Source of the DNA: Geotoga petraea
Lineage (GTDB): Bacteria; Thermotogota; Thermotogae; Petrotogales; Petrotogaceae
DNA: 64,000 nucleotides
Reading direction: 5' to 3'
NCBI RefSeq assembly: GCF_900102615.1
Contig: NZ_FMYV01000001.1
Location: 62,913 to 126,912, forward strand
Every line of letters begins with the position of its first letter. Positions within the stretch are counted from its first letter, which is position 1. The notes below the pieces were generated by a model. It was not told where the DNA came from. It saw only the letters and a list, made by a program, of their open reading frames with translations, and ran no database searches. Positions 33,698 through 42,995 of this stretch are shown piece by piece. A program made the position numbers and the translations under genes.

Positions 33698-35731
33698 TTA
33701 TTTTATCACTTCAAACTGATCTATTATTTCATTAGTAGGAGTGTAAATTTCTGGTGTGTCTTTTGATGGGGCATACGCTACAGAATAAATTGTAAATACA
33801 GCTTTATTATCATGTATTTCAACGCTGACGTAGTTTAGATGTCTTAACAGTTCAAACTCTTTCCAAGGTAGTGGTTCAGCTGTGTGTAATTCGTTTAATT
33901 TGGATCCTCCACCACCTGTTGTCACAAACTGTATGCCATCTTTATAATATCTTTCATAAGCATGTATGTGTCCGTTGAATACTGCGTCTACTCCATATTC
34001 TTTGAATAAAGGTAGCCAGTGTTTTGTGTTGTAATGCCCTTGGGGATAATTTTCTTCCATCTCTCCGTATTCTTGTGCTTGAGTCCAGAAAGGGTGATGG
34101 TAAGAAACAAAAATAAACTTATTTTTATCGGTATTTTTTAAATCGTTTTCCAGCCAATCTAATTGAGACTTGAATTCTGGTTGTGTTTCTGTGATATTTG
34201 AATCCAAAAATATGAAATGAACGTTTAAATAGTCTATGGAATAATACCTTTCGTTGTCTTTCCCTCCACCATCTGGTAAGTCCAGAGCATTATAGTATAA
34301 ATCATCATTGTATTCGTGATTACCAAGGGCAAAATAAACTGGGACAGAGCCTGTTAATTTGTATGATGCTTCGAAATGATCTGACCACATTTGCTCATCA
34401 TGACCTTTTTCAACCTGGTCGCCTACTCTTACAATAAAACTGGGGTATCCATGATTATTGTATATTGTATCTACTACGAGTTCATGTCTTTTGTTGTATA
34501 TTTGGCTGTCTCCATAAACTACAAAATTAAAAGGTTCAATTTTTTCGGGCTTAGTTTTAAATTTTTTTATTGGAGAAAGAATTTTTTCACTGCCATAAGT
34601 TTCTGGTATTTCTACATAATAGTAATATTGTGTACCTGGCTTTAAATTCATAACTTTTAGTTGGTGGTACTCTTTTGGATAGTTATTTTGTATTAAAGCT
34701 ACTTCTTCACCATCTTTAAAAATGTGTATTATGGATTTCGATGGGATAAGTGTCCTGTAGTTAAAAGTTATGCCATTTGTTGTTACTTCTGTTAGAGAAG
34801 GCATATAAAAAAAATCGTTAATTTGAGGTTCTAAATCTACTTCTGTAGACAATTCATAAAATTTATCACTTGAAAAGTTTTTGTTTTCAAATTCGAAATA
34901 TAAATTAGACTTTTTTGGATAATATAATGTATAATTCCCTTTTTTATCGGTATAAGTCCTGGTTAAAATTGATTCAAAGAACTTTTCTTTTAAATTGATG
35001 TTTATAAACTCTAAATCTTTCGCATCTTTTATATGAATATTTCCAGTATATGTTTTATATTCAATTCCCTTTCTGTCCATGTAATCTTTATGTAGTGAGG
35101 CTATATCTTTTCCCACTTCAAAAAATCTGTTAAAAGTGAAAGTCTCTTTAGAGTTTAATTTGGCAAATTTAGGAGACGAAAATATTCGGTTTCCATTGGT
35201 GATCATTCTTTTTATTTCGTCATTTAAAGATCCATAAATCATTGAAGTGTTTTCAACCTGAATTGAAAATAAATTTTCGTTTAAAAAACTTTTAGACAAA
35301 TAATTGTGGCTTATTCCATCATAATCTAAAATTTCATTCATTTTTAATAAATTAGCTTGGTCTGAAATGTTCTTTATCTCAGTTTTAAGGTTAAGAAAAT
35401 TATTATTTAGAGTGTAGTAAGTAGTTACTTCAAAGTTATCTGACTTTTCAATAGTTTTATATCCATTTTCAATATCTTCAATTATATATTCATTTACAGA
35501 ATGATTTTGTATAATAATGTCGTGATTGTTTAAAAAATTCTTTTTGTTAATATTTGAATGTATAGATATTAAATCACCGTCTTTGCTATCGATAATAACT
35601 GTCATAACAGAATTTTGAATAAAAATATTGTCGGAGTTATCTAATGACCCTTTAATTAAAATATTATTGGATGATAAAGAAAAAACCATAATTAAGAGAA
35701 AAATAACCAAGATATTCAACTTTTTCATCAT
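33698..35731 (-). CDS. Secreted purple-acid-phosphatase-like metallophosphoesterase
   Basis: A 677-residue exported protein. The signal peptide is MMKKLNILVIFLLIMVFSLSS. After a beta-rich N-terminal region comes a fibronectin-like domain (PSLTEVTTNGITFNYRTLIPS...QYYYYVEIPETYG) and a calcineurin-like metallophosphatase domain: VVYGDSQIYNK, VRVGDQVEKG, ALGNHEYND, FVSYHHPFWT, and NGHIHAYERYYKDGIQFVTTGGGG. This is the order in purple acid phosphatases. Only 14 bp separate it from the methyltransferase start on the same strand, so the defence-like genes may depend on its promoter. It is unrelated to PglZ, which has an alkaline-phosphatase fold. Confidence 0.85.
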   Translation of the reverse strand: MMKKLNILVIFLLIMVFSLSSNNILIKGSLDNSDNIFIQNSVMTVIIDSKDGDLISIHSNINKKNFLNNHDIIIQNHSVNEYIIEDIENGYKTIEKSDNFEVTTYYTLNNNFLNLKTEIKNISDQANLLKMNEILDYDGISHNYLSKSFLNENLFSIQVENTSMIYGSLNDEIKRMITNGNRIFSSPKFAKLNSKETFTFNRFFEVGKDIASLHKDYMDRKGIEYKTYTGNIHIKDAKDLEFININLKEKFFESILTRTYTDKKGNYTLYYPKKSNLYFEFENKNFSSDKFYELSTEVDLEPQINDFFYMPSLTEVTTNGITFNYRTLIPSKSIIHIFKDGEEVALIQNNYPKEYHQLKVMNLKPGTQYYYYVEIPETYGSEKILSPIKKFKTKPEKIEPFNFVVYGDSQIYNKRHELVVDTIYNNHGYPSFIVRVGDQVEKGHDEQMWSDHFEASYKLTGSVPVYFALGNHEYNDDLYYNALDLPDGGGKDNERYYSIDYLNVHFIFLDSNITETQPEFKSQLDWLENDLKNTDKNKFIFVSYHHPFWTQAQEYGEMEENYPQGHYNTKHWLPLFKEYGVDAVFNGHIHAYERYYKDGIQFVTTGGGGSKLNELHTAEPLPWKEFELLRHLNYVSVEIHDNKAVFTIYSVAYAPSKDTPEIYTPTNEIIDQFEVIK

Positions 35732-35879
35732 CGTACCTCCATTTTATAAAAATAATAATTTTAGTATAATGTTATTGGTATTGTTCTTATTTTATTTTAA
35801 TTTACTATATTATAATTATAATATACAAAAGTCTTTTTTAAAAGATATACTAAGTAATTAAATTTAGGAGGTTGTTATA

Positions 35880-36632
35880 ATGAATTTTTTCATTATTACA
35901 GGAACATCTAAAGGTCTTGGCGAAGCTATAGCAAAAAAACTGGTATCACCTGACAATCAATTGGCTTGTATTTCAAGGACTAAAAACTTAGATCTTATCG
36001 ATCTTGCTGATCATAAAAATTGTGTTTTGGATTATTATGAATTTGATCTAACCAGAATTGAGGAAATAAAAAGTTTGATAAAACAAATTGTTGATAAAAT
36101 CGACAAAAACAAAGTAGAAAAGATCACTTTGATAAATAATGCTGGAACTGTAGAACCAATAAAACCTATGGGTAGATCAGATGATTTGGATATAAGCAGA
36201 AACATTACACTTAACTTAATAGCTCCATCAATTATGATAAATAATTTTATAAAATACACAAGAGATATTCCAGTGAAGAAAGATATAGTGAATATTTCTT
36301 CTGGAGCAGCTAAGAGAGCAGTTTTTGGTTGGGCTCCATATTGTTCATCTAAGGCGGGAATAAATTTACTTACAGAAACCTCTGCCCTCGAATTAGAAGA
36401 TACTGAATACAGTGTTTACTCTTTTTCACCAGGTGTCGTAGATACTTCAATGCAAAAAAGGATAAGAAATTCATCTGAAGAAGACTTTGTTGAATTGAAT
36501 AGATTTATAGGGCTGAAAGAAGAAGGAAAATTGTTGAAACCTTCATATGTTGCTGAAAAACTAATTGAACTGTTGGAAAATAATGAGCTTAAAAATGGAG
36601 GTATATATCATATGCATGAGTTTGTAAATTGA
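35880..36632 (+). CDS. Short-chain dehydrogenase/reductase, YueD/sepiapterin-reductase-like
   Basis: A 250-residue NADPH-dependent short-chain reductase: cofactor loop IITGTSKGLGEAIAKKL, LINNAGTVEPIKPMG, catalytic serine in VNISSGAAKR, and YCSSKAG (Tyr-Lys pair). The sequence resembles Bacillus YueD benzil reductase and sepiapterin reductases, so it may reduce a diketone or pterin, but the substrate is unknown. TAGGAGGTTGTTATA precedes ATG. The gene diverges from the metallophosphoesterase operon and appears to be single. Confidence 0.85.
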   Translation: MNFFIITGTSKGLGEAIAKKLVSPDNQLACISRTKNLDLIDLADHKNCVLDYYEFDLTRIEEIKSLIKQIVDKIDKNKVEKITLINNAGTVEPIKPMGRSDDLDISRNITLNLIAPSIMINNFIKYTRDIPVKKDIVNISSGAAKRAVFGWAPYCSSKAGINLLTETSALELEDTEYSVYSFSPGVVDTSMQKRIRNSSEEDFVELNRFIGLKEEGKLLKPSYVAEKLIELLENNELKNGGIYHMHEFVN

Positions 36633-36725
36633 GTAAGCCCTTTTAAAAACTTGATTATAGTAGATTTTTATGGTAAAATTCTATTATAACTTGTTAGCCA
36701 AATTTATTAGGGGGTGTTTTTTTTA

Positions 36726-36998
36726 ATGAACAAAAAAGAACTCATTACAGCTGTTGCAGAAAAAATGAATGCTTCAAAAAAAGACGCAGGAGATTTCATC
36801 GATGCTTTTATCGAAGTAGTTTCTTCTTCACTTGAAAATAAAGAAGAAGTAAAATTAGTTGGATTTGGTACTTTTTCTGTTTCTGAAAGAAAAGCCAGAA
36901 AAGGTGTTAATCCTCAAACAAAAGAACCAATTGAAATTCCAGCAAGAACAGTTCCTAAGTTCAAACCTGGTAACGAATTAAAAGAAAGAGTAAAATAA
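36726..36998 (+). CDS. hup: HU-family DNA-binding protein
   Basis: A 90-residue nucleoid protein that bends DNA: MNKKELITAVAEKMNASKKDAGDFIDAF, then VGFGTFSVSERKARKGVNPQTKEPIEIPARTVPKFKPGNELKERVK with the DNA-gripping beta arm. It resembles Thermotoga HU. ATG at 36726 is favoured; a GTG four codons earlier lies close to the AGGGGGTG ribosome-binding site. It is followed by a strong terminator, so it is a single-gene unit. Confidence 0.95.
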   Translation: MNKKELITAVAEKMNASKKDAGDFIDAFIEVVSSSLENKEEVKLVGFGTFSVSERKARKGVNPQTKEPIEIPARTVPKFKPGNELKERVK

Positions 36999-37004
36999 TA
37001 TTTT

Positions 37005-37030
37005 AAGAGGCTTATTAGCCTCTTTTTTTT
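37005..37030 (+). terminator. Intrinsic terminator of the HU gene
   Basis: AAGAGGCT-TATT-AGCCTCTT followed by a run of T. Confidence 0.9.
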
Positions 37031-37134
37031 ATTCATGATTAGTTTACAATTTATATTCTCAATATTATATTAGCTTAATAGTTTTGTTTTATAATTAGTA
37101 AAGTTAAAACTCTTTTGAGTATGGAGGTAGTATT

Positions 37135-37464
37135 ATGGATAATAAATTAGAATTCTTTACTATTAAAGATGAAGAAGATAATGAAAGACATTTTATGTAC
37201 GTTGATACAATTGAGTTAGATGGTAACTCTTATTGGGTTTGTGATGAAGCGTATCCAGATGAAGATGGTGAAGAGATAGTACTTGGAGATAGCGTTGTTT
37301 TCAGAGTTACAAAAGATGGAGAAGATTTTATTATTGAATCAGTTGAAGATGAAGAAGAACACAATAGAGTTGCAGAAGAATGGGAAAAATTAGAAGAAAA
37401 AGATTTTGAAGATGGCGATTATGAAATAATTCAGGTTGAAGACGATGATGATGAAAAAAAATAA
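37135..37464 (+). CDS. DUF1292 family protein
   Basis: A 109-residue, very acidic protein. The N-terminal 75 residues (LEFFTIKDEEDNERHFMYVDTIELDGNSYWVCDEAYPDEDG...DSVVFRVTKDGEDFIIESVEDEEEHNRVAEEWEKL) match the DUF1292 pattern seen next to the YlxR/RuvX genes in Firmicutes. The tail is Asp/Glu-rich. No function is known. ATGGAGGTAGTATT precedes ATG, and a palindromic terminator follows. Confidence 0.85.
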   Translation: MDNKLEFFTIKDEEDNERHFMYVDTIELDGNSYWVCDEAYPDEDGEEIVLGDSVVFRVTKDGEDFIIESVEDEEEHNRVAEEWEKLEEKDFEDGDYEIIQVEDDDDEKK

Positions 37465-37489
37465 TGGTGCTTAAGCACCATTATTTTTT
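37460..37489. terminator. Bidirectional terminator between the DUF1292 and GH42 genes
   Basis: AATGGTGCTT and AAGCACCATT form a 20-bp palindrome flanked by A and T runs, ending both converging transcripts. Confidence 0.88.
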
Positions 37490-39324
37490 TAGGTTTCACT
37501 TCTTATTTCATAAGGTCTAAGTTCGATATTACCAAACAATTTTTTTTCGTGTGAAAAATTAATGTATTTTCCGTTAATGTATTCTACCTTTTTTGGTAAA
37601 ATCACATCATAATCTATAAATTCTTTTAATAACTCGATTAGAGACTCAGTATTTAAAACTGTGCCAATGTATAGAATTTTGTCATCTTCAGACTTTAATA
37701 TTGAGGCTTTATTTCTCAAAGGTCCTGATTCCCATGTGCAATAAACTTTTCCTTTTAAAAGTTCTATATCTTCAATCCAATAATTGGAGATCAGCCTTTT
37801 TCCAGACAAAGAGATTTTTTCTTCTTCTATGGCTCCGAAATCGTTTATATTGAAATCCAAAGATTTTAAGTGAAATCCTAATTTTTCGTCAGATTTGATG
37901 TGGTTGTTGTATTCTTTTAAACCCGTCATGCAAGTTAGTATGGTTTTTTTATCTCTATTTTTTATTTTACCCATAGCCTTTTCAGAAAGATAGTAAGAGT
38001 ATGGGATTACAAGAGTTTCGTATTTGCTAAAATCATCATCTTCAAAAACAATATCTACATTTTTCTTCATTCTTTTGAATGCTTCGTATAGGTTTATTAC
38101 CTCCATAAAATAGTCAAAATCTTTCGAAACATTATTTATTTTGTGCATCCAATTACTTTGATAATCAAAATATATTGCTACATCTGCTTTTTCTTTTTTT
38201 TCAAATTCTATTTGGTTTAGTTTTTTTATCATATTTAATCTTTCAGAATTTTCAGTATCTCCATCGTATCCTATTATTCCATTATGAAATTGTTCTGCTC
38301 CATAGGGAAGTGCTCTCCATCTGAAATAGAGTAAATTGTTTGCTCCATGCATAAATGTTTGAGTGGAAGCATTGTTTAACCAATCAACTGAGTAAAATAT
38401 ATTTTTTTCTTGCCAATTAACTCTTCCTGGCTGTTGTTCCATAATTGTAAATTCTTTATTTTTTAATGCGTACATAAGATCAAAATTGAAAGCTGCTATC
38501 ATAGGGTTGTAATCTTGAACTGGCATATAATTGTCGTATGAAATAAAATCGTACAATTCATGATGCTTTTTGTAGTCTATTTCTCCAAAATTAACCATAA
38601 AATTATGGGTGATGGGTTTATCTGAGTATTTTTTTATAATGTCTATTTGAATTTTTGCAAATTCACCAATTCCTTCCGTTGAAAATCTATAAAAATCTAA
38701 AACTTGATGAGGATTTAAAAAGGCATTTGTTTTTTTTGGCGTTTCTATTTGAGAAAAATCATTGTATTTTTGAGACCAAAAATCCGTTCCCCAGTTTTTA
38801 TTTAGAACATCTACGTTATCATATATTTCTTTTAAATATTCTTTAAATGAACTATCACAGTCTTTACAATAACAATATGTCGTATTTTCGCAACCAAATT
38901 CGTTATCTATTTGCCAAGCATATAAACAGTCGTATTTTGAATACCTTTCAGCCATTTTTTCAACAATTATCCCAGAATATCTTCTATACACTTTGTTGTT
39001 ATAGCAATAGTGTCTTCTACTCCCAAAATTTCTCACATGTCCATATTCATCTTTTTGAAGGATTTCTGGATGTTTTCTTATAAGCCAAGCAGGTGGTGTA
39101 GCTGTTGGAGTTCCAAGGATGATTTTCAAACCAATTTCTTCGGCTTTTTCGAAGACATGATCAAGAAGATCAAAATTAAAAATCCCCTCTTCTATTTCCA
39201 TTTGAGCCCACATAAATTCTGCAACTCTTATTATTTTCACACCATTATTCACCATAGATTTCATGTCAATTTCTATTCTATTTTTATTCCAATGTTCTGG
39301 ATAATAATCAACCCCAAACATCAT
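37489..39324 (-). CDS. Beta-galactosidase, GH42 family
   Basis: A 611-residue cytoplasmic glycosidase that releases galactose from beta-galactosides. It opens MMFGVDYYPEHWNKNRIEIDMKSM, has the acid/base glutamate in AWQIDNEFGCENTTYCYCKDC (the cysteines beside it bind zinc in the family) and the nucleophile glutamate in TIMEQQPGRVNW. The trimerisation and C-terminal domains are present. Its start overlaps the LacI regulator stop by four bases. There is no signal peptide, so substrate must be imported; no transporter is encoded next to it. Confidence 0.93.
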   Translation of the reverse strand: MMFGVDYYPEHWNKNRIEIDMKSMVNNGVKIIRVAEFMWAQMEIEEGIFNFDLLDHVFEKAEEIGLKIILGTPTATPPAWLIRKHPEILQKDEYGHVRNFGSRRHYCYNNKVYRRYSGIIVEKMAERYSKYDCLYAWQIDNEFGCENTTYCYCKDCDSSFKEYLKEIYDNVDVLNKNWGTDFWSQKYNDFSQIETPKKTNAFLNPHQVLDFYRFSTEGIGEFAKIQIDIIKKYSDKPITHNFMVNFGEIDYKKHHELYDFISYDNYMPVQDYNPMIAAFNFDLMYALKNKEFTIMEQQPGRVNWQEKNIFYSVDWLNNASTQTFMHGANNLLYFRWRALPYGAEQFHNGIIGYDGDTENSERLNMIKKLNQIEFEKKEKADVAIYFDYQSNWMHKINNVSKDFDYFMEVINLYEAFKRMKKNVDIVFEDDDFSKYETLVIPYSYYLSEKAMGKIKNRDKKTILTCMTGLKEYNNHIKSDEKLGFHLKSLDFNINDFGAIEEEKISLSGKRLISNYWIEDIELLKGKVYCTWESGPLRNKASILKSEDDKILYIGTVLNTESLIELLKEFIDYDVILPKKVEYINGKYINFSHEKKLFGNIELRPYEIRSET

Positions 39325-40346
39325 TCCCCCCCCTTTGTAGAAGCTCTTATAACAATATCAGTATCGATTTTAACTCTTTCAGTCTTTTTGTCTGGTTTTT
39401 TCAATCTTTTCATCAAAGTTTTCACTATTTTTCCCCCCATATCAAATTTATCGTATTTGACAGTACTTAAAGAAGGTGTGATCATGCTTGATAAATCAAG
39501 ATCATCATATCCCATGACAGAAACATCTTCTGGGATTTTTAGGCCTGATTCATGTAGCCCTTTTATAACTCCAAAAGCAAGCAAATCATTAAAAGTAAAA
39601 ACGGCATCAAACTTGATATTATCTTTTACAGCTTTTTCTATGATCTTTTTCCCTTCATTTATCCTATGAATTCTATCCAATTTTCCAACTACCTTGTGTA
39701 ATTTGTTGGAGTACTTTATGTTGTTTTTTTCTAATGCATATGTATAACCTTGGTATCTTTTATTTTTACCTATTTTAAAAAGAAAGTTATCAATCATCAT
39801 AATTTTTTTTCTTCCAGATTTTATTAGATAATCAACTGCCTTAAAAGCTCCATTAAACTCATCGGTATAGACATTATCAAAAATATCACCGTCAAAGGGT
39901 TGCCCCGCTAAAACGGTATTTTGTTTTAAATTATATATATCATAATATTCCATTTTATTGTTGATGGGGAATAATATTAACCCATCTACTCTGTTTTCTA
40001 AAAGTGTCATTATATTCTTTTTTTCTTTGATTAAATTTCCCATTGAGTTCATAGTTATAACATTGTATCCATTTTTATCTGCTTCATATTCTATCCCTTT
40101 ACCAACTTCAGAAAAAAAAGGATTAGAACCATCCGAGTAAATAGTTCCCAGCAGTCCACTTTTCTTTCCTCTCAGTATTGAAGCAGAATAATTTTTGATA
40201 TAGCCCATCTTTTCAGCAGTATCTAAAATAATACTTTTGGTTTTTTCTGAAATATCGGGGTGATCTTTAAAAGCTTTTGAAACAGTATTTATTGAAACTC
40301 CAACTTCTTTTGCTATGTCTTTCATAGTTACAAATTTCTTATTCAT
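39321..40346 (-). CDS. LacI-family transcriptional regulator of the galactoside operon
   Basis: A 341-residue regulator. Residues 7-52 (TMKDIAKEVGVSINTVSKAFKDHPDISEKTKSIILDTAEKMGY) form the LacI helix-turn-helix and hinge helix. The rest is a periplasmic-binding-like sugar domain (GLLGTIYSDGSNPFFSEVGKGIEYEAD, VMGYDDLDLSSMITPSLSTVKYDKFDMG). It lies between the two galactosidase genes and overlaps both (one base with GH36, four with GH42), so it controls its own operon. A likely operator pair lies upstream of the GH36 gene. Confidence 0.92.
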   Translation of the reverse strand: MNKKFVTMKDIAKEVGVSINTVSKAFKDHPDISEKTKSIILDTAEKMGYIKNYSASILRGKKSGLLGTIYSDGSNPFFSEVGKGIEYEADKNGYNVITMNSMGNLIKEKKNIMTLLENRVDGLILFPINNKMEYYDIYNLKQNTVLAGQPFDGDIFDNVYTDEFNGAFKAVDYLIKSGRKKIMMIDNFLFKIGKNKRYQGYTYALEKNNIKYSNKLHKVVGKLDRIHRINEGKKIIEKAVKDNIKFDAVFTFNDLLAFGVIKGLHESGLKIPEDVSVMGYDDLDLSSMITPSLSTVKYDKFDMGGKIVKTLMKRLKKPDKKTERVKIDTDIVIRASTKGGE

Positions 40347-42460
40347 TAAAATTCATCCTTTCTAATGGTTATTATTTCTGCTTTAAAAATATCTTTTTTT
40401 CTGATAGCTGCATCTATTTTTATTTCAGAATAAATATTTAAGCCTGATCTCATAAGTGCTTTGCCAGAATAAACTTCCCCTGTTTCATTTATGGTGTATT
40501 TTGCAGTATCTTCTAAATCTCTTAACTTTATGTGGTAAGTTTTGAAATTATTTAATGCTTTAGGGTTAATATAGATGAAAACTACTATATTTTTATTTTT
40601 AGTGTATTGTATAGCTTGATAATTGTTCTCATAAACAGAATTAAGTAGATAATAATCTCCAAATTGCACCGTTTCACGAATTTTTTTGTAAAACTCAACA
40701 TTATTTTTGGAAACTTTCAATTCTTCTTTGTTGTATTCCATAAGGTTAGCACCAATCCCAAGAGTTCCAGACATGGCTACTTTGAATCTAAAGTCTAAAG
40801 GATATGTGTTTTTACCTTCCCAATCAGTCACCCAGCTTCTCATTGTTGATACAGGGTATACCATAGCGAATCCTTCTTGAATAAACTGTCTGTCATAAGG
40901 GCTTGTATTATCAGAAGTCCAAATTTCATCAAAATATTTCATGATGCCAAGGTCCACTCTTCCACCACCACTGGAACAATTTTCAAAAATTACATTTTCA
41001 TGTTTATTTCTAAGGTAGTTTATTATTTCATAAAAATTTTTTGTGTAGTAGTACCATATTTCTTTTTGCTTATCTCCATTTTTTTCTGGCCATCCGGATT
41101 CAAAAACATAACGGTTCATATCCCATTTTACATATTTTATGTTATTATTATTCAGCAAGTCATCCATGAAATCAATAATATATTCTTTTACAGCTTTGTT
41201 AGCAAGGTTAAGCATTAATTGATTTCTTTTTTCAGTTCTTGGTCTATTTGGAAAGTTTATAACCCAGTTAGGATGCTCAGAATAAAGTTTACTATTTGGG
41301 TTAACCATTTCAGGTTCTACCCAAATACCAAAATCCATTCCAAGATTGTTAACATGATCTATCAAAGGTTTTAATCCATTTGGAAATTTATTTTTGTTTA
41401 CAAACCAATCTCCAAGACCTCTTTTATCACTGTTTCTTTCCCCAAACCAGCCATCGTCTATAACGAATAGTTCTACTCCAATTTCTGCGGCTATATTTGC
41501 TAACTCTTTTTGATTTTTTTCGTTCACATCAAAAAGAGTTGCCTCCCAAGAGTTGTATAAAACTTTTTTAACTGTTCTTGATTTTTTTGTTGGCAATACA
41601 TAATTTCTTGCGTATTTGTGAAGGTTGTTCGTCATTTTATCAAATCCGTGATCTGAAAAACCAAAAACTATTTCTGGGGTTTCAAAGGATTCTTTTGGAT
41701 TTAATATCATGTTAAAATCCCAATCATTTATTCCCATAGATATAGCTATTCTTTCATATAGCTGTTTTTGAATTTCAACCTTCCAGTTCCCGCTCCATTT
41801 AATAAGCCCAAAGTAAACCTCTCCAGCTGTTTGAGAAGCATTATAATCCACAGCAAAAAAAGGATTTAGAAAAGAGCTAGTTTTCCCCAAGCGACTTTCT
41901 AAAACTTTCCTACCTTCATTTATGAGTTCTTTTCTTTTTTGGAATTCGTGTATCCACATACCAGTTAAATAGTTTAATTTTGCATTATCCTTATTTGGAA
42001 TATAGATTGTTCCAGATTTTGCATCTTCAATTTTTACAGTTTTTGTTGAGTTGTTTATTATTGTATGTTTTCTTTCTATCAGGTCGTATTCTTCAATTAT
42101 TTTATAAGTTACAATCACTTCAAGATCATAGAAGTGATCTTTTAAGATTAAGAATAATTTGTTTTCTGTTATTTTATGTTTTATATAACTTAAGACTAAG
42201 TCTCTTGTCCCATCTTCAAAAGATATCTTTAGATTATGTTCAACGAAATTGGCTTCTCCCCTTACAGAAATTTCTTCATCCCAAAGCCAGTAGTCTCTTT
42301 CTATATAATTTTCTGTTCCTGGATAATCGTTTTCAAAAATTAGTTTGGCACCAAAGTATGTGTTCTTTAAATGACCATCATTATTTTTAGCAAAACAGTA
42401 GGCCATATTATCTGTTTCCAATATCCACAAATTTCTATTTTTAATAAATTTAATAGGCAT
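40346..42460 (-). CDS. Alpha-galactosidase, GH36 family
   Basis: A 704-residue cytoplasmic alpha-galactosidase that removes galactose from melibiose- and raffinose-type sugars. The beta-sandwich N-terminal domain is followed by the catalytic barrel. The nucleophile aspartate is in IKYVKWDMNRYVFESGW and the acid/base aspartate in ENCSSGGGRVDLGIMKYFDEIWTSDNTSPYDR. FVIDDGWFGERNSDKRGLGDW is a further family motif. It is the first gene of the operon and ends TAATG over the regulator start. GGAGGTATATT precedes ATG. Confidence 0.94.
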   Translation of the reverse strand: MPIKFIKNRNLWILETDNMAYCFAKNNDGHLKNTYFGAKLIFENDYPGTENYIERDYWLWDEEISVRGEANFVEHNLKISFEDGTRDLVLSYIKHKITENKLFLILKDHFYDLEVIVTYKIIEEYDLIERKHTIINNSTKTVKIEDAKSGTIYIPNKDNAKLNYLTGMWIHEFQKRKELINEGRKVLESRLGKTSSFLNPFFAVDYNASQTAGEVYFGLIKWSGNWKVEIQKQLYERIAISMGINDWDFNMILNPKESFETPEIVFGFSDHGFDKMTNNLHKYARNYVLPTKKSRTVKKVLYNSWEATLFDVNEKNQKELANIAAEIGVELFVIDDGWFGERNSDKRGLGDWFVNKNKFPNGLKPLIDHVNNLGMDFGIWVEPEMVNPNSKLYSEHPNWVINFPNRPRTEKRNQLMLNLANKAVKEYIIDFMDDLLNNNNIKYVKWDMNRYVFESGWPEKNGDKQKEIWYYYTKNFYEIINYLRNKHENVIFENCSSGGGRVDLGIMKYFDEIWTSDNTSPYDRQFIQEGFAMVYPVSTMRSWVTDWEGKNTYPLDFRFKVAMSGTLGIGANLMEYNKEELKVSKNNVEFYKKIRETVQFGDYYLLNSVYENNYQAIQYTKNKNIVVFIYINPKALNNFKTYHIKLRDLEDTAKYTINETGEVYSGKALMRSGLNIYSEIKIDAAIRKKDIFKAEIITIRKDEF

Positions 42461-42480
42461 AATATACCTCCAGTTTTATA

Positions 42481-42513
42481 ATTAACGTTCACTTGAATTT
42501 TATAACTGTTTAC
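42481..42513 (-). promoter_or_regulatory. Candidate LacI-type operator pair upstream of the GH36 gene
   Basis: Two related motifs, GTGAACGTTA (42483-42492) and GTAAACAGTTA (42503-42513) on the minus strand, sit about 20 bp apart, 20-50 bp before the start codon. They resemble half-operators of LacI-family sugar regulators (GTxAAC core). A clear promoter match is not visible between them. Confidence 0.4.
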
Positions 42514-42827
42514 AAAAAAATCAAAACCCTCATTCTTTGATATATAAGTGCCGTATTTCATTTAATAATAAATATGTTAAAAATTCATCATTATATTGAG
42601 TTTGAGATTTTTTGTTTTTTTAAAAAATAAAAATTTTAGAATCCTTTTTTTAGTATATTTTCCTATGGGTAATAAAGTCGATATATATTTACAATTTATT
42701 CATAAGCCGATGATTTTATAATACATTTTATCTATATCATAAAAAAAATGTAATATATATTATTATTATTGTATAAAAAAACTTGTATCATAGAGATGAT
42801 GGAAATAATATGATCGAGGTGATCGTG
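42514..42827. other. Intergenic region between the galactoside operon and a small ORF
   Basis: About 310 bp of very AT-rich sequence with several T and A runs. I see no conserved RNA, repeat or hairpin with a good stem here. A promoter for the small downstream gene is probable but cannot be placed with confidence. Confidence 0.4.
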
Positions 42828-42995
42828 TTGAAAGATAGATACAGTTTTTCTAATCCTAAATTATCTTCTCAATTTGAGTTTATAAAAATAATGAAAGAAG
42901 AGAAAAACAGTGAATATATTAAAAAGATTGCAAAGCTAAGGCGAGGCAATACAAAAGAAAACGTTGAGAATAAAAATGGAAAATCAGATTATTAA
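42828..42995 (+). CDS. Small unknown protein preceding an ABC-type ATPase
   Basis: A 55-residue basic protein (KDRYSFSNPKLSSQFEFIKIMKEEKNSEYIKKIAKLRRGNTKENVENKNG). TTG at 42828 lies six bases after GAGGTG; in-frame ATG (42810) and GTG codons upstream are alternatives. No domain is recognised. Its last 20 bases overlap the start of the ABC-type ATPase, as seen in coupled genes, which is the main reason to believe it is translated. Confidence 0.45.
   Translation: MKDRYSFSNPKLSSQFEFIKIMKEEKNSEYIKKIAKLRRGNTKENVENKNGKSDY

Noticed and set aside
33698-35731. Secreted phosphoesterase as the PglZ of a BREX system
   Set aside because: PglZ has an alkaline-phosphatase fold and is cytoplasmic. This protein has a signal peptide and calcineurin-type motifs (GNHE, GHIHAYER), so it is a different family.
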